The notes: generated by a model from the letters alone, not told the origin. A DNA stretch of 64,000 nucleotides from Mesorhizobium sp. SARCC-RB16n (GCF_008520305.1 NZ_ML703270.1:38005-102004); one strand, 5' to 3'; positions 26,771-35,915 are shown, counted from the stretch's first letter. Translations and numbers: made by a program.

Positions 26771-28426
26771 CTAGTTCCCCGCGCTGGCCATGCGCCGCCC
26801 CTTGATCGCCTTTTCCAGCCAGCCGATCTCCATTTCCGGAACGGACGACAGCAACAGGTCGGTATAGGCGTCGAAGGGCGGTGTGAGCACCTTGCTCTTG
26901 GAGCCGTAGCGCACCACCTCGCCGCGATACATCACCGCGATCGAATCGGCGATCGACTTCACCGTGGCCAGATCGTGGGTGATGAAGAGGTAGGCGACCT
27001 TTTCATGCTGCTGCAGGTTGAGCAGCAGCTTGAGGATGCCGTTGGCCACCAACGGGTCGAGAGCCGATGTCACCTCGTCGCAGATGATCAGCTTCGGCTT
27101 GGCCGCGAGCGAGCGGGCGATGCAGACGCGCTGCTTCTGGCCGCCCGAAAGCTCGGCCGGATAGCGGTCGACGAAGCCCTTGCCCATCTCGATCTCGTCG
27201 AGCAGCTCGGCCACACGCCGGTCGCGTTCCCTGCCGCGGATGCCGAAATAGAATTCGAGCGGCCGGCCGATGATGGTGCCGACGGTCTGGCGCGGGTTCA
27301 TCGCCACGTCGGCCATCTGGTAGATCATCTGCAACTGGCGCAAATCCTCCTTCGGCCGGTCGGCAAGCCGGTTGGCCAGCGGGCGCCCATCGAAGGTCAC
27401 CGTGCCCTGTTCGGGCGGCAACAGGCCGGTGATGGCGCGCGCCAGCGTCGATTTGCCGGAACCGGACTCGCCAACCACAGCCAGTGTCTGGCCGGGATAG
27501 ATGTCGACGGAGACATTCTTGAGCACTTTGACATGGCCGCCGCCATAGGCCGCGGTGACGTTCTTGACCGACAGGAACGGCGTCGCGCCCGGGTTCTGTT
27601 CGGCATGCTCGATTTCGTGCACCGAGACCAGCGCGTTGGTGTATTCCTGGCGCGGCTCCTTGATGATCTGGCGGGTGCCTCCCCATTCGACCAGGCGGCC
27701 GTGGCGCAGCACCATGATCTCGTCCGAGACCTGGGCAACGACGGCAAGGTCGTGGGTGATGTAGAGCGCCGCCACATGGGTGTCGCGGATGGCGTCCTTG
27801 ATCGCCGACAGCACGTCGATCTGCGTGGTCACGTCGAGCGCGGTGGTCGGTTCGTCGAAGACGATCAGGTCGGGCTCCGAGCACAGCGCCATCGCCGTCA
27901 TCACACGCTGCAGCTGGCCGCCCGACACCTGGTGCGGAAAGCGTTCGCCGATGGTTTCCGGATTGGGTAGGCTCAGCTTCTTGAACAGCGCGACAGCCCG
28001 CTTCTCGGCCTCCGCCCGTGTCGCGGTGCCATGCAGCAGCGTGGCTTCCACCACCTGGTCCATCAGCCGGTGCGCCGGATTGAAGGCAGCTGCCGCCGAT
28101 TGCGCGACATAGCAGACCTCGCGGCCGCGCAGCTTGCGGAACCCTTCCTTGCCGCCCTTCAAGATATCGCGGCCGTTGAGGATGACTTCGCCACCGGTGA
28201 TGCGCACGCCGCCACGGCCATAGCCCATGGACGACAGGCCGATGGTCGACTTGCCGGCGCCGGATTCGCCGATCAGGCCGAGCACCTTGCCCTTCTCCAG
28301 TGTCAGCGACACGTCGTGGACCAGTGTGATGGTCTTCGGCGCCTCTCCAGGGGGATAGACTGTCGCCTCGATGCGCAAATTGCGGATGTCGAGCAGAGGG
28401 GTGGACTTTGCCTTGCCGTCAGTCAT
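26771..28426 (-). CDS. Fused double ATPase of an oligopeptide-type ABC transporter
   Basis: The product has 551 residues and two full ATPase domains in one chain, equal to DppD joined to DppF. The first has GESGAGKST and VSGGQLQRV, and the second GESGSGKST and LSGGQKQRV. Each also has its Walker B (LIVFDEPTTALD and LIICDEVTSALD). The ATG overlaps the stop of the dppC-like gene (ATGA). One polypeptide can thus supply both nucleotide-binding sites. It belongs to the operon binding protein-dppB-dppC-dppDF. Confidence 0.87.
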   Translation of the reverse strand: MTDGKAKSTPLLDIRNLRIEATVYPPGEAPKTITLVHDVSLTLEKGKVLGLIGESGAGKSTIGLSSMGYGRGGVRITGGEVILNGRDILKGGKEGFRKLRGREVCYVAQSAAAAFNPAHRLMDQVVEATLLHGTATRAEAEKRAVALFKKLSLPNPETIGERFPHQVSGGQLQRVMTAMALCSEPDLIVFDEPTTALDVTTQIDVLSAIKDAIRDTHVAALYITHDLAVVAQVSDEIMVLRHGRLVEWGGTRQIIKEPRQEYTNALVSVHEIEHAEQNPGATPFLSVKNVTAAYGGGHVKVLKNVSVDIYPGQTLAVVGESGSGKSTLARAITGLLPPEQGTVTFDGRPLANRLADRPKEDLRQLQMIYQMADVAMNPRQTVGTIIGRPLEFYFGIRGRERDRRVAELLDEIEMGKGFVDRYPAELSGGQKQRVCIARSLAAKPKLIICDEVTSALDPLVANGILKLLLNLQQHEKVAYLFITHDLATVKSIADSIAVMYRGEVVRYGSKSKVLTPPFDAYTDLLLSSVPEMEIGWLEKAIKGRRMASAGN

Positions 28427-29250
28427 CAGCCGCGTCCTCCCTTCAAGCTTGTCGTGCGGTTCAGCACCCAGTCGGCAACAAGATTGACCGAGATCGCCAG
28501 GGCCGCGATCGCGGCCGCGGGAATGAGCGCGGCGCCTATGCCGAACACGATACCGTCCTTGTTCTCCTTGACCATGCCGCCCCAGTCGGCGTCCGGCGGC
28601 TGCACGCCAAGGCCAAGAAAGGACAGCGTCGACAGGAACAGCACCGCATAAATGAAGCGCAGGCCGAGTTCGGAGATCAGTGGCGACAGCGCGTTGGGCA
28701 GGATTTCACGGAAGATGATCCAGGCGCTGCCCTCGCCGCGCAGCTTGGCGGCTTCGACATAGTCCATGACGTTGATGTCGACGGCGACCGCGCGCGACAA
28801 ACGGTAGACGCGCGTCGAATCGAGAATGCCCATCACCAGGATCAGCGTCACCAGGTTGGTTGGCAGCACCGAGAGCACCACCAGGCCCATGATCAGGGTC
28901 GGGATCGACATCAGGAGGTCGACGAGGCGCGACAGGATCGTGTCGAACCAGCCGCCGAACACCGCGGCCGAAAAGCCAAGTATGGCACCGAGCGAGAACG
29001 ACAGGGCGGTGGCCAGCACCGCGATGAACAAGGTGATGCGGGCGCCATAGATCATCCGCGACAGCAGATCGCGGCCGAGATTGTCGGTGCCCAGCCAATG
29101 CGCCGCCGAGATCGGCTCCCAGACATCGCCGACAATCTCGGCGTTGTCATGTGGTGAGATCCAGGGCGCGAAGAGCGCCGCCAGCACGAACAGTGCTGTC
29201 AGGACTATGCCGATCAACGCGGGAATGGGGATGCGTTTGATGTCGAGCAT
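28426..29250 (-). CDS. DppC-type ABC permease
   Basis: This 274-residue inner-membrane permease has about six membrane segments. Its N-terminal region contains HWLGTDNLGRDLLSR, a signature of DppC/OppC subunits, and the EAA loop reads EAAKLRGEGSAWIIFREILPN over about 165-185. The ATG at 29250 has AGGGGGAC upstream and clears the dppB stop by 10 nt, so it is preferred over the longer frame to 29295. It forms the channel with the DppB-type subunit. Confidence 0.87.
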   Translation of the reverse strand: MLDIKRIPIPALIGIVLTALFVLAALFAPWISPHDNAEIVGDVWEPISAAHWLGTDNLGRDLLSRMIYGARITLFIAVLATALSFSLGAILGFSAAVFGGWFDTILSRLVDLLMSIPTLIMGLVVLSVLPTNLVTLILVMGILDSTRVYRLSRAVAVDINVMDYVEAAKLRGEGSAWIIFREILPNALSPLISELGLRFIYAVLFLSTLSFLGLGVQPPDADWGGMVKENKDGIVFGIGAALIPAAAIAALAISVNLVADWVLNRTTSLKGGRG

Positions 29251-29260
29251 GCCCGTCCCC

Positions 29261-30220
29261 CTATTTCGGATGTCGGAGACGCGGATTGGCGACAATCGCC
29301 GCTATGTCCGCGATGATGTTGAGACTGATGTAGACGGCGGCGAAGATCAGGCCGACGGCCTGCACCACCGGCACGTCACGCTTGGTCACGTGATCGACGA
29401 GATATTGTCCCATGCCGGGATAGACGAAAATCACCTCGACCACGACGACGCCGACGATCAGGTAGGCGAGATTGAGCATGACGACGTTGATTATCGGCGC
29501 GATGGCATTGGGGAAGGCGTGCTTGCGGATGACGTTGAACGCTGACAGGCCTTTCAGTTCCGCCGTCTCGACATAAGCCGACTGCATGACATTGAGGATC
29601 GCCGCGCGGGTCATGCGCATCATATGCGCCAACACCACCAGCGTCAGCGCCGTCGCCGGCAGCGCGATCGCCTGCATCCGCTCGCCGAACGGCATGCCCT
29701 CATAGACGGTCGAGATGCCGGGAAAGATCTGCCATTTCACGGCGAAGAAATAGACCAGCACATAGCCGATGAAGAATTCCGGGAAAGAGGTCGAGGCGAG
29801 CGCCAGGCCGGAGATCAGCTTGTCGACCCAGCCATTGCGGTAGCGCACGGCGATCAGGCCGAGCGTGATCGCCAGCGGAATTGCCACGATCGCCGCCCAG
29901 AAGGCGAGGAACAGTGTGTTCCACAAGCGCGACTTGATCGAGGTCGCGATATCCTGTCCGCTCGACATCGCCGTGCCGAGGTCCCCGGTCAGAACGCCAC
30001 CGAGCCAATGGAAATACCTGATATAGGCCGGGTCGTTCAGCCCAAGCTGCTCGCGCAGATTGGCCAGCGATTCCGGTGTCGCCGATTGTCCCAGAATGGC
30101 TTGCGCGACGTCGCCGGGCAAGATCTGCGTGCCGGCGAAGATCAGGACCGATATGGCCAACAGAAGGAGGATGCCCAGCGCAATGCGCTGGGCAATTAGT
30201 TTCAGGATGGGTGAAGACAT
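29261..30220 (-). CDS. DppB-type ABC permease
   Basis: The protein has 319 residues with six or so membrane segments. QILPGDVAQAILG near the N-terminus and ETAELKGLSAFNVIRKHAFPN (EAA loop, about 212-232) are typical of DppB/OppB subunits. It is 16 nt after the binding-protein gene and 10 nt before dppC. It pairs with the DppC-type permease. The substrate class cannot be told from the permease. Confidence 0.87.
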   Translation of the reverse strand: MSSPILKLIAQRIALGILLLLAISVLIFAGTQILPGDVAQAILGQSATPESLANLREQLGLNDPAYIRYFHWLGGVLTGDLGTAMSSGQDIATSIKSRLWNTLFLAFWAAIVAIPLAITLGLIAVRYRNGWVDKLISGLALASTSFPEFFIGYVLVYFFAVKWQIFPGISTVYEGMPFGERMQAIALPATALTLVVLAHMMRMTRAAILNVMQSAYVETAELKGLSAFNVIRKHAFPNAIAPIINVVMLNLAYLIVGVVVVEVIFVYPGMGQYLVDHVTKRDVPVVQAVGLIFAAVYISLNIIADIAAIVANPRLRHPK

Positions 30221-30236
30221 CTCCGCAATGCCGGAC

Positions 30237-31823
30237 TCAGGCCTGCAGCCAGCACTTCGCCAGGGCGTAGCCGTTCATGAGCTCCTGATGCGGATCGTCC
30301 ACCCAGCCATCGACCTTGGCGCCGGTCGCGTCGATGAACTGGTTGAACATCGGCAGGATCAGGCCGCCTTCGTCGCGCACCATGACCGCCATGTCGTGGT
30401 ACATCTGCTTGCGCTTGGCCTCGTCGAGTTCGGCGCGCGCCGCCAGCACCATCTTGTCGAAATCCGGGCGCTTGAAACGCGTGTCGTTCCAGTCGGCGGT
30501 CGACAGATAGGCGGTCGAGTACATCTGGTCCTGCGTCGAGCGGCCGCCCCAATAGGAGGCGCAGAAGGGCTGCTTGTTCCAGACCTCGTTCCAGTAACCG
30601 TCGCCAGGCTCGCGCTTGAGCTCGATCTTGATGCCGGCCTTGGCCGCGCTCTGCTGGAAGAGCTGAGACGCATCGACAGCGCCCGGGAAGGCGACATCCG
30701 AGGTCCTGAGCAGCACGGTGCCGTCATGACCTGATTTCTTGTAGTGGAATTTGGCCTTGTCGGGATCGTACTTGCGCTGCTCGATCTCGGTGAACAGCGG
30801 ATAGGACGCATTGATCGGGAAGTCGTTGCCGAGCGAACCGTAGCCGCGCAGCACCTTGTTCAGCATCTCCTCGCGGTCGATCGCCAGCTTCAGCGCCATC
30901 CTGAGGTCGTTGTTGTCGAACGGCGCCGTGTTGCAATGCATGATGAACACGTAGTGGCCGGGGCCGGCATGGTTACGGATGGTCACGCCCGGAACGCGCT
31001 TGATCAGGTCGACGATCTTCGGCTCGACGCGGTTGATCATGTTGACCTGGCCGCCCTGCAGCGCCGCCGTGCGCGCCGTGGCGTCGTTGATGACGATGAC
31101 CTCGATCTGGTCGGCATGGCCCATCTTGTCGCCCTGCCAGTAATTGGCGAAGCGCTCGCCACCATGGCGCACGCCGGGCTCGTTGGTCTTGACCACATAT
31201 GGCCCTGCCGAGATGCCGGCATCGGGCTTGTCCTTGCCGCCATTGGGCTGGACGATCAGGTGATAGTCGCTGAGCAGGTAGGGAAGGTCGGCATTGGCCT
31301 CCTTCAGCGTCAGCACCACTTCCTTGCCGCTGGCCTTGATCGTATCGATGCCCTTCATGTAGCCGAGCGCGCCGGATTTCGACTTCTCGTCCGAATGGCG
31401 TTCGAGCGTGGCGGCCACGTCCTCGGCGGTCACGGTCTTGCCGTTGTGGAATTCGACGCCGTCGCGGATCTTCAGCGTCCAGGTCTTGGCGTCCTTGGAC
31501 GAGCCGATATCTTCGGCGATGCGGTTCTCGAGCTTGCCTTCCGGCGACAGCTCGACGATCATTTCGCCCCAGCACTTGCCTAAGGCGAACGGCACCTGCG
31601 TCATCATCAGCGCCGGATCGAGGCTGTTGGTGGATTCACCGCCGACCAGGCCGGCCTTCAGCGTGCCGCCCTTGACCGGCCCCGCCGCCCGCGCCGCGCT
31701 CGAAAGCAATGCGTTGGCGAATGGGGCGGCGATGCCGAGCGCTGCCGCCCGGCCGAGAAAATCACGACGGCTCAGTTTGCCCGACGCAACGCGTCGGCTA
31801 AGGAATTCCAGTTCGTTTGACAT
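30237..31823 (-). CDS. Oligopeptide-type ABC binding protein, copy 2 (Tat exported)
   Basis: This 528-residue family 5 binding protein has the twin-arginine motif SRRDFLGRAAALG and an export peptide ending near ARAAG. It matches copy 1 across its length, including VKIRDGVEF-like and NDFPINASYPLF blocks. It is the first gene of the transporter operon, just ahead of dppB. Tat export suggests folding before export. Two binding proteins for one channel would widen or shift its specificity. Confidence 0.84.
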   Translation of the reverse strand: MSNELEFLSRRVASGKLSRRDFLGRAAALGIAAPFANALLSSAARAAGPVKGGTLKAGLVGGESTNSLDPALMMTQVPFALGKCWGEMIVELSPEGKLENRIAEDIGSSKDAKTWTLKIRDGVEFHNGKTVTAEDVAATLERHSDEKSKSGALGYMKGIDTIKASGKEVVLTLKEANADLPYLLSDYHLIVQPNGGKDKPDAGISAGPYVVKTNEPGVRHGGERFANYWQGDKMGHADQIEVIVINDATARTAALQGGQVNMINRVEPKIVDLIKRVPGVTIRNHAGPGHYVFIMHCNTAPFDNNDLRMALKLAIDREEMLNKVLRGYGSLGNDFPINASYPLFTEIEQRKYDPDKAKFHYKKSGHDGTVLLRTSDVAFPGAVDASQLFQQSAAKAGIKIELKREPGDGYWNEVWNKQPFCASYWGGRSTQDQMYSTAYLSTADWNDTRFKRPDFDKMVLAARAELDEAKRKQMYHDMAVMVRDEGGLILPMFNQFIDATGAKVDGWVDDPHQELMNGYALAKCWLQA

Positions 31824-31977
31824 TTGAGTTCCTCACTCTGTTGGTTCGACTCTGCGGTCGATTTTCTTGCTTCTTGTTAAGGGGAATAATGACCGCAAGG
31901 GAAAGCGGTAAGCAAGACCGAATGCGACATGCCGTGGCGTAAATCGCACGTCGCAATTGGACCAACGATTTCAGCGC

Positions 31978-33963
31978 TCAAACCAGCGCGCGCGGGACCT
32001 TTTCGTCGAAATCGCGCTCGAAGACGAGGTTTTCGCCTTCGTAGGCCTCGATTCTGGCGCTGACGATGAAGTTTTGCGCGTCCGATCGCATCTGCGCCCA
32101 TGTTTCGGTACGGACCGACCATCCATTTCGCGACAGGGTCTGCGTCCAGTGGGTTTTCCCCGAGGCTGACAAAGGATCGTCAGGATGGATGGTCCAGGTT
32201 TCGCGGGCGATGCTGCCGTTGACCAGACCGTGGTCGAGATCGCGCACTTCGCCGAAGTCGTCCGTTATCGACAGCGTGACAATCCCGGTCTTTTCGTCGC
32301 GGTCGACATGGCGTTCGGAATTGGCGGGCCGAACCGTCTCGGTCGCCCAGGGCATAGCGCCTTCCGGTTCGCCGAAAACGGCTTCGTCGCCTGTTGCCAG
32401 CGGGCGCAGCGGCACCGATAGCGTGGCCGCCGACAAGGTCAGTCGTACCGGCTCCGGCGAGGGCCAGATGGCAGGCCAGTAGGTGGTCGAAACAGCGACG
32501 CGCAGACGGTGGCCGGCCGGCACGCGGTAGGCGCATTGATCGAGCACGACACGCGCCGAAACTGTCTCCCCGGGGACCAGCGCCTCGGGGAATTCATGCG
32601 AGTTGCGGTGCGTCAGATTGAGCACGCCATAGGAGATCAGTTCCGAGGCGCCGTCGGGATGCACGTCGCAAAGCCGGACCGCGATGTTGGCCTGGGGCCG
32701 GTCGGAGGCAAGCTGGATCTCAAGCTCCGGTGCACCGACGATCTCGATCGGCTTGGTGAGCACAGGTTGGTCGAAACACGCCGACAGCACATCATCAAGG
32801 CGCTGGTCGCCCGGCAATTCCGGCCCGAAAGTGAACGGAAAGTATTCGCCGCCGGCAAGCCCGCAGGTCTGCGGCGAAGCGACGGTTGAAGGCCCCGCAT
32901 CAGCGGAAATGAGTTCGATCGCTTCAATCGCTATGTTGGACGACGGCCACTCCTGCTCGGCTATCCAGCGGCCAGGCCGCTCCGGGTGCCAGCGGGCGGG
33001 GCGCACGCTGTCCATCACATAGGCGCGGTAGGCGGGATCGGCCTCGACCCCGGTCTCGGCGCCCTTCAGCCAGTGGTCCCACCAGCGCAGCGCTTCCTGC
33101 AGGAAGCCGATGGCGGGCTTGGGGCCGGCATAGTGCGGGTATTTGTGGATCCACGGTCCGACGATGCCCTTGACGGGTGCCTCGATGTTGGTGACGAGGT
33201 GCGAGATCGTGTTGCGGTAGCCGTCGTGCCAGCCGCCGATCGACAACACCGCGGCTTTGATGGCGGAGAAATCCTCGCAGATCGAACCGCGCTTCCAATA
33301 GGCGTCGCGATGCTGGTGGCCGAGCCACAGCGGCGCCATGAAGGCCAGGTTCTCCAGCCGGGTCATCCAGAGGTCGCGCCACCTGTTGTCGCCGGCAATC
33401 AGCGGATCCGGCGGCCGCGACGAATAGGACAGCATGGTCGAGGCCCAGCCGAAATTCTCGTTCAAAAGGCAGCCGCCCTTGTAGTGGATGTCGTCGGCAT
33501 AGCGGTCGACGGTCGAGCACAGGCTGATCACCGCCTTGAGAGCCGGCTGCTGCTTGGCCGCCACCTGCAGGCAATTGAAGCCGCCCCAGGAAATACCCAT
33601 CATGCCGACATTGCCGTTGCACCAGGGCTGCGCCGCCGCCCAGGCGATGACATCGCAGGCGTCCTGCAGTTCCTGCTCGGAATATTCGTCGTCCATCAGC
33701 CCTTCGGAATCGCCATTGCCGCGCATGTCGACGCGGATCGAGGCGTAGCCGTGGCCGGCGAAATAGGGATGCGTCAGCTGATCGCGAAAAATGGTGCCGT
33801 CGCGCTTGCGGTAGGGCAGGTGCTCGAGGATGGCAGGCACCGGATCGTCGCCCGCATCGTCCGGCATCCACACCCGCGCCGACAGGCGGCAGCCATCGGG
33901 CATCACGATGCCCATATCGGGAAATTCGACGACCTTGCGGGGAAATTCGGTGATGGTTTTCAT
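31978..33963 (-). CDS. CocE/NonD-family alpha/beta hydrolase (S15-like)
   Basis: The protein has about 661 residues. An alpha/beta hydrolase domain carries the nucleophile in MGISWGGF, with VDMRGNGDSEG before it and GGWHDGYRN holding the probable catalytic Asp. A C-terminal jelly-roll domain (about 400-660) is typical of X-Pro dipeptidyl peptidases, cocaine esterase and glutaryl-7-ACA acylases. The ATG at 33963 is chosen by family fit; an ATG at 33972 is also possible. It lies upstream of the peptide-type transporter on the same strand (154-nt gap), so it may hydrolyse an imported amide or ester in the cytoplasm. Confidence 0.82.
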   Translation of the reverse strand: MKTITEFPRKVVEFPDMGIVMPDGCRLSARVWMPDDAGDDPVPAILEHLPYRKRDGTIFRDQLTHPYFAGHGYASIRVDMRGNGDSEGLMDDEYSEQELQDACDVIAWAAAQPWCNGNVGMMGISWGGFNCLQVAAKQQPALKAVISLCSTVDRYADDIHYKGGCLLNENFGWASTMLSYSSRPPDPLIAGDNRWRDLWMTRLENLAFMAPLWLGHQHRDAYWKRGSICEDFSAIKAAVLSIGGWHDGYRNTISHLVTNIEAPVKGIVGPWIHKYPHYAGPKPAIGFLQEALRWWDHWLKGAETGVEADPAYRAYVMDSVRPARWHPERPGRWIAEQEWPSSNIAIEAIELISADAGPSTVASPQTCGLAGGEYFPFTFGPELPGDQRLDDVLSACFDQPVLTKPIEIVGAPELEIQLASDRPQANIAVRLCDVHPDGASELISYGVLNLTHRNSHEFPEALVPGETVSARVVLDQCAYRVPAGHRLRVAVSTTYWPAIWPSPEPVRLTLSAATLSVPLRPLATGDEAVFGEPEGAMPWATETVRPANSERHVDRDEKTGIVTLSITDDFGEVRDLDHGLVNGSIARETWTIHPDDPLSASGKTHWTQTLSRNGWSVRTETWAQMRSDAQNFIVSARIEAYEGENLVFERDFDEKVPRALV

Positions 33964-34042
33964 GCCAGGCATAACGCCCCGCGGTACGAGAACTTTCAAT
34001 CGCCATTCGCGACTGGAGCAGCGAAAAATGCGACCTGTGCCG

Positions 34043-34459
34043 CTACCGCAATTCGTCGAGCAGTTCGGGATGTTTCTCCAGCAGTGTCATCAATTGAATG
34101 GTCGGGCCACTCGGTTCGATCAGGCCCCTTTCGTACTTGTCGAAGGCATTCTCTCCGACCTTGAACAGGGATCCCGCCTCGCGCTGCGACAGCTTGAGCT
34201 TCGTGCGCATGCGGCGGATGGTTGATGGGGCTGGCACGCCGTCGATCTTCTCCTTGAGGGCGCGCAAGGCGACATCGACAGCGGCCATGTCGTCGCCGAC
34301 ATGCACACCCTCGTCTCCGGACGCCGGGTAATAACCGGGAAGGTCGACGACCATGCTTTCGCCCTTGTACGTCACGGCAAACGGACGCGTCCCGCGCTTC
34401 AGCGTTTCCCCGGTTTCGGGGGAAGTCATCTTTTCACTATTTTCTCTTGCCACGGTCAT
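34043..34459 (-). CDS. mqsA: MqsA-family antitoxin without zinc-binding cysteines
   Basis: The product has 138 residues. The C-terminal half is a helix-turn-helix domain (KLKLSQREAGSLFKVGENAF) ending KHPELLDELR, very close to the end of E. coli MqsA. The N-terminal half keeps the MqsA layout (SPETGE, then GYYPASGDEG), but every cysteine of the two CxxC zinc pairs is absent; there is no cysteine in the whole protein. The ATG overlaps the toxin stop (ATGA) and follows AAGGAG. It should bind and inhibit the MqsR-like toxin and repress the promoter. Loss of zinc may change its stability or toxin contact. Confidence 0.78.
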   Translation of the reverse strand: MTVARENSEKMTSPETGETLKRGTRPFAVTYKGESMVVDLPGYYPASGDEGVHVGDDMAAVDVALRALKEKIDGVPAPSTIRRMRTKLKLSQREAGSLFKVGENAFDKYERGLIEPSGPTIQLMTLLEKHPELLDELR

Positions 34460-34761
34460 TTCTCCTTGAACGCCATGACCGTGAATTCAGTCACGACATC
34501 CGCTTGGAATTTCACATAGAGAAGCATGTTGCGCGCTGGCACGTGATAGACATCCTGCCACAGTCGATGATCCGCGAAAGTCGTCATCGACTTCACAAAC
34601 ATTTTCCGCGTCATGCTGTCGATCACCTCGATCATGCCGGCGCGATCGAAGCCCAGCCCAACAGCATCCCGCAGTGCAGACGTTGTGATCGCCAGCGTGT
34701 CGACAGACCCAAACGTCGTCTTGATTGCATCAAGATCGTAAGTGGGTCTGCGTTTCTCCAT
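34456..34761 (-). CDS. mqsR: MqsR-family mRNA interferase toxin
   Basis: The protein has 101 residues. It contains KSMTT, then DHRLWQDVYH and a final FKEK, which match E. coli MqsR (KSMTT, DHTIWQDVYR, FKEK). MqsR is a RelE-like ribonuclease that cuts mRNA at GCU. The toxin gene comes first and the antitoxin overlaps it by 4 nt, the order known for mqsRA. The ATG lies only 5 nt after a good -10 hexamer and has no ribosome binding site, so the transcript is probably leaderless. Confidence 0.82.
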   Translation of the reverse strand: MEKRRPTYDLDAIKTTFGSVDTLAITTSALRDAVGLGFDRAGMIEVIDSMTRKMFVKSMTTFADHRLWQDVYHVPARNMLLYVKFQADVVTEFTVMAFKEK

Positions 34762-34766
34762 AATTC

Positions 34767-34795
34767 AATATGCCCCCATAAAGGGGGTAATTCAA
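34767..34795 (-). promoter_or_regulatory. mqsRA promoter with operator palindrome in the spacer
   Basis: On the minus strand TTGAAT (34795-34790) and CATATT (34772-34767) are separated by exactly 17 nt. The spacer contains ACCCCC and GGGGG arms, a perfect 5-bp inverted repeat around TTTAT. The toxin ATG starts 5 nt after the -10. The palindrome is a good candidate binding site for MqsA, though it differs from the E. coli AACCT-AGGTT site. Confidence 0.65.
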
Positions 34796-34818
34796 GCGAC
34801 GATTATTGAGACGGAAGC

Positions 34819-35412
34819 TCAGTTAAGCGGAATGTCGTTCTCAGCCTTGCTCGCCTGGTAGTCACCCGACAACTCATCGTAGCGCGCGGAGATTTCTGCA
34901 ATGCGCCTTTCCAGCCGGCCACGTTCGGCTTCCGGCAGTGCCCGCACCAGCCGACGGATCGAAAAACTTTTCCAATAGGCATTTTCGGCATTGTAGCCGC
35001 CGGGGTCGAGAGTGAAGACCTCCTTCAGGATTTTGAGGTCATGCGGGATGGCAAAACTGTCGCGCGAATCCTCGTGGCTGAACAGGTAGTAAAAATTGTC
35101 GAAGCCGGTCCAGGTGATCGCCGACAGGCAGAGCGAACAGGGCTCGTGCGTGGCAATGAAGATCGCGTCTTTCGTGTCGACACGTTCGGCCTTGGGCATC
35201 TCGTAAAAACGCTTCAGGCAATGCACTTCGCCATGCCAGAGCGGGTTTTCCATCTCGTTGTTGGTCTCGGCCAGTACCAGCGAATGGTCGTCCTTGCGCA
35301 GGATCGCCGCGCCGAACAGCTTGTTGCCGTGGGCTACGCCTTCTGCCGTCTTCGGCACGATGTCGTGCTCGATGACGTCGAGCAGGCGGTCGATCAGCGA
35401 AATGTCGGTCAT
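34819..35412 (-). CDS. Zinc-dependent nucleoside/base deaminase (CDA fold)
   Basis: This 197-residue deaminase has HGEVHC (zinc His and catalytic Glu) and EPCSLCLSA (two zinc cysteines), the cytidine deaminase-like signature. The ATG at 35412 overlaps the stop of allA (ATGA), which places it in the ureide operon allE-allA. Close relatives include guanine and guanosine deaminases, tRNA adenosine deaminases and CMP deaminases. A purine or ureide substrate is suggested by the operon, yet guanine deamination is already covered by GuaD at 48.3 kb. Its real substrate is open. Confidence 0.75.
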   Translation of the reverse strand: MTDISLIDRLLDVIEHDIVPKTAEGVAHGNKLFGAAILRKDDHSLVLAETNNEMENPLWHGEVHCLKRFYEMPKAERVDTKDAIFIATHEPCSLCLSAITWTGFDNFYYLFSHEDSRDSFAIPHDLKILKEVFTLDPGGYNAENAYWKSFSIRRLVRALPEAERGRLERRIAEISARYDELSGDYQASKAENDIPLN

Positions 35413-35915
35413 CACAAGCTCTCGTCGGGGAGGTGGATTTCGTAGGGGTGCGAGAAATGAAATTCCTCGAGATTGGAGCCGTCGCCGCCGCGGTCGACGA
35501 TCAAAAAGTCCTGCGCCTCGCCGAGCGGCGTGAGCACGCCATGCCAGAGATTGCGGGAATAGTTGATGCCTTGTCCCGGCGCGGTGATGAAGGCATGCGG
35601 CTCGCCCGGGCCCTCCTTGCCGTCATGGCAGACGACGACCAGGAACGGACGCGGCGACAGCGGGATGAAGGCCTGGCTGCCCAAGGGGTGGCGCTCGACC
35701 ATGGTCAGCTTAAGCGGCAGTTCGTAAGGGGTGCCGCGCACCATCGAGATCAACACGCGGGCATTCGGCCCGGCGGCCTCGGCGGTTGCCAGATCGTGAT
35801 AGCGCTCGGCCCTGCCGCCATTGATCGGGTAGTGGTTGTCGCCGCCCATGTCGATGACGTCGCCGAACTCGGCAAAGTCCTCGCGGGTCAGCGGCCGCGC
35901 GACGACGCGGGTCAC
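35412..35915 (-). CDS. allA: Ureidoglycolate lyase AllA
   Basis: The protein has 167 residues of the AllA cupin-like fold. Motifs include GGRAERYHDL, MVERHPLGSQAF and WHGVL near the C-terminal end. It splits ureidoglycolate to glyoxylate and urea. The start is GTG at 35915, overlapping the allE stop (GTGA). It follows allE in the operon, consistent with the order of the reactions. The product glyoxylate may feed glycerate, which fits the glycerate kinase at 50.2 kb. Confidence 0.87.
   Translation of the reverse strand: MTRVVARPLTREDFAEFGDVIDMGGDNHYPINGGRAERYHDLATAEAAGPNARVLISMVRGTPYELPLKLTMVERHPLGSQAFIPLSPRPFLVVVCHDGKEGPGEPHAFITAPGQGINYSRNLWHGVLTPLGEAQDFLIVDRGGDGSNLEEFHFSHPYEIHLPDESL

Noticed and set aside
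25058-27970. A 970-codon open frame on the plus strand
   Set aside because: It lies antisense to the binding-protein and ATPase genes, which have full domains and motifs. High GC makes long antisense frames common here; the translation shows no family feature.
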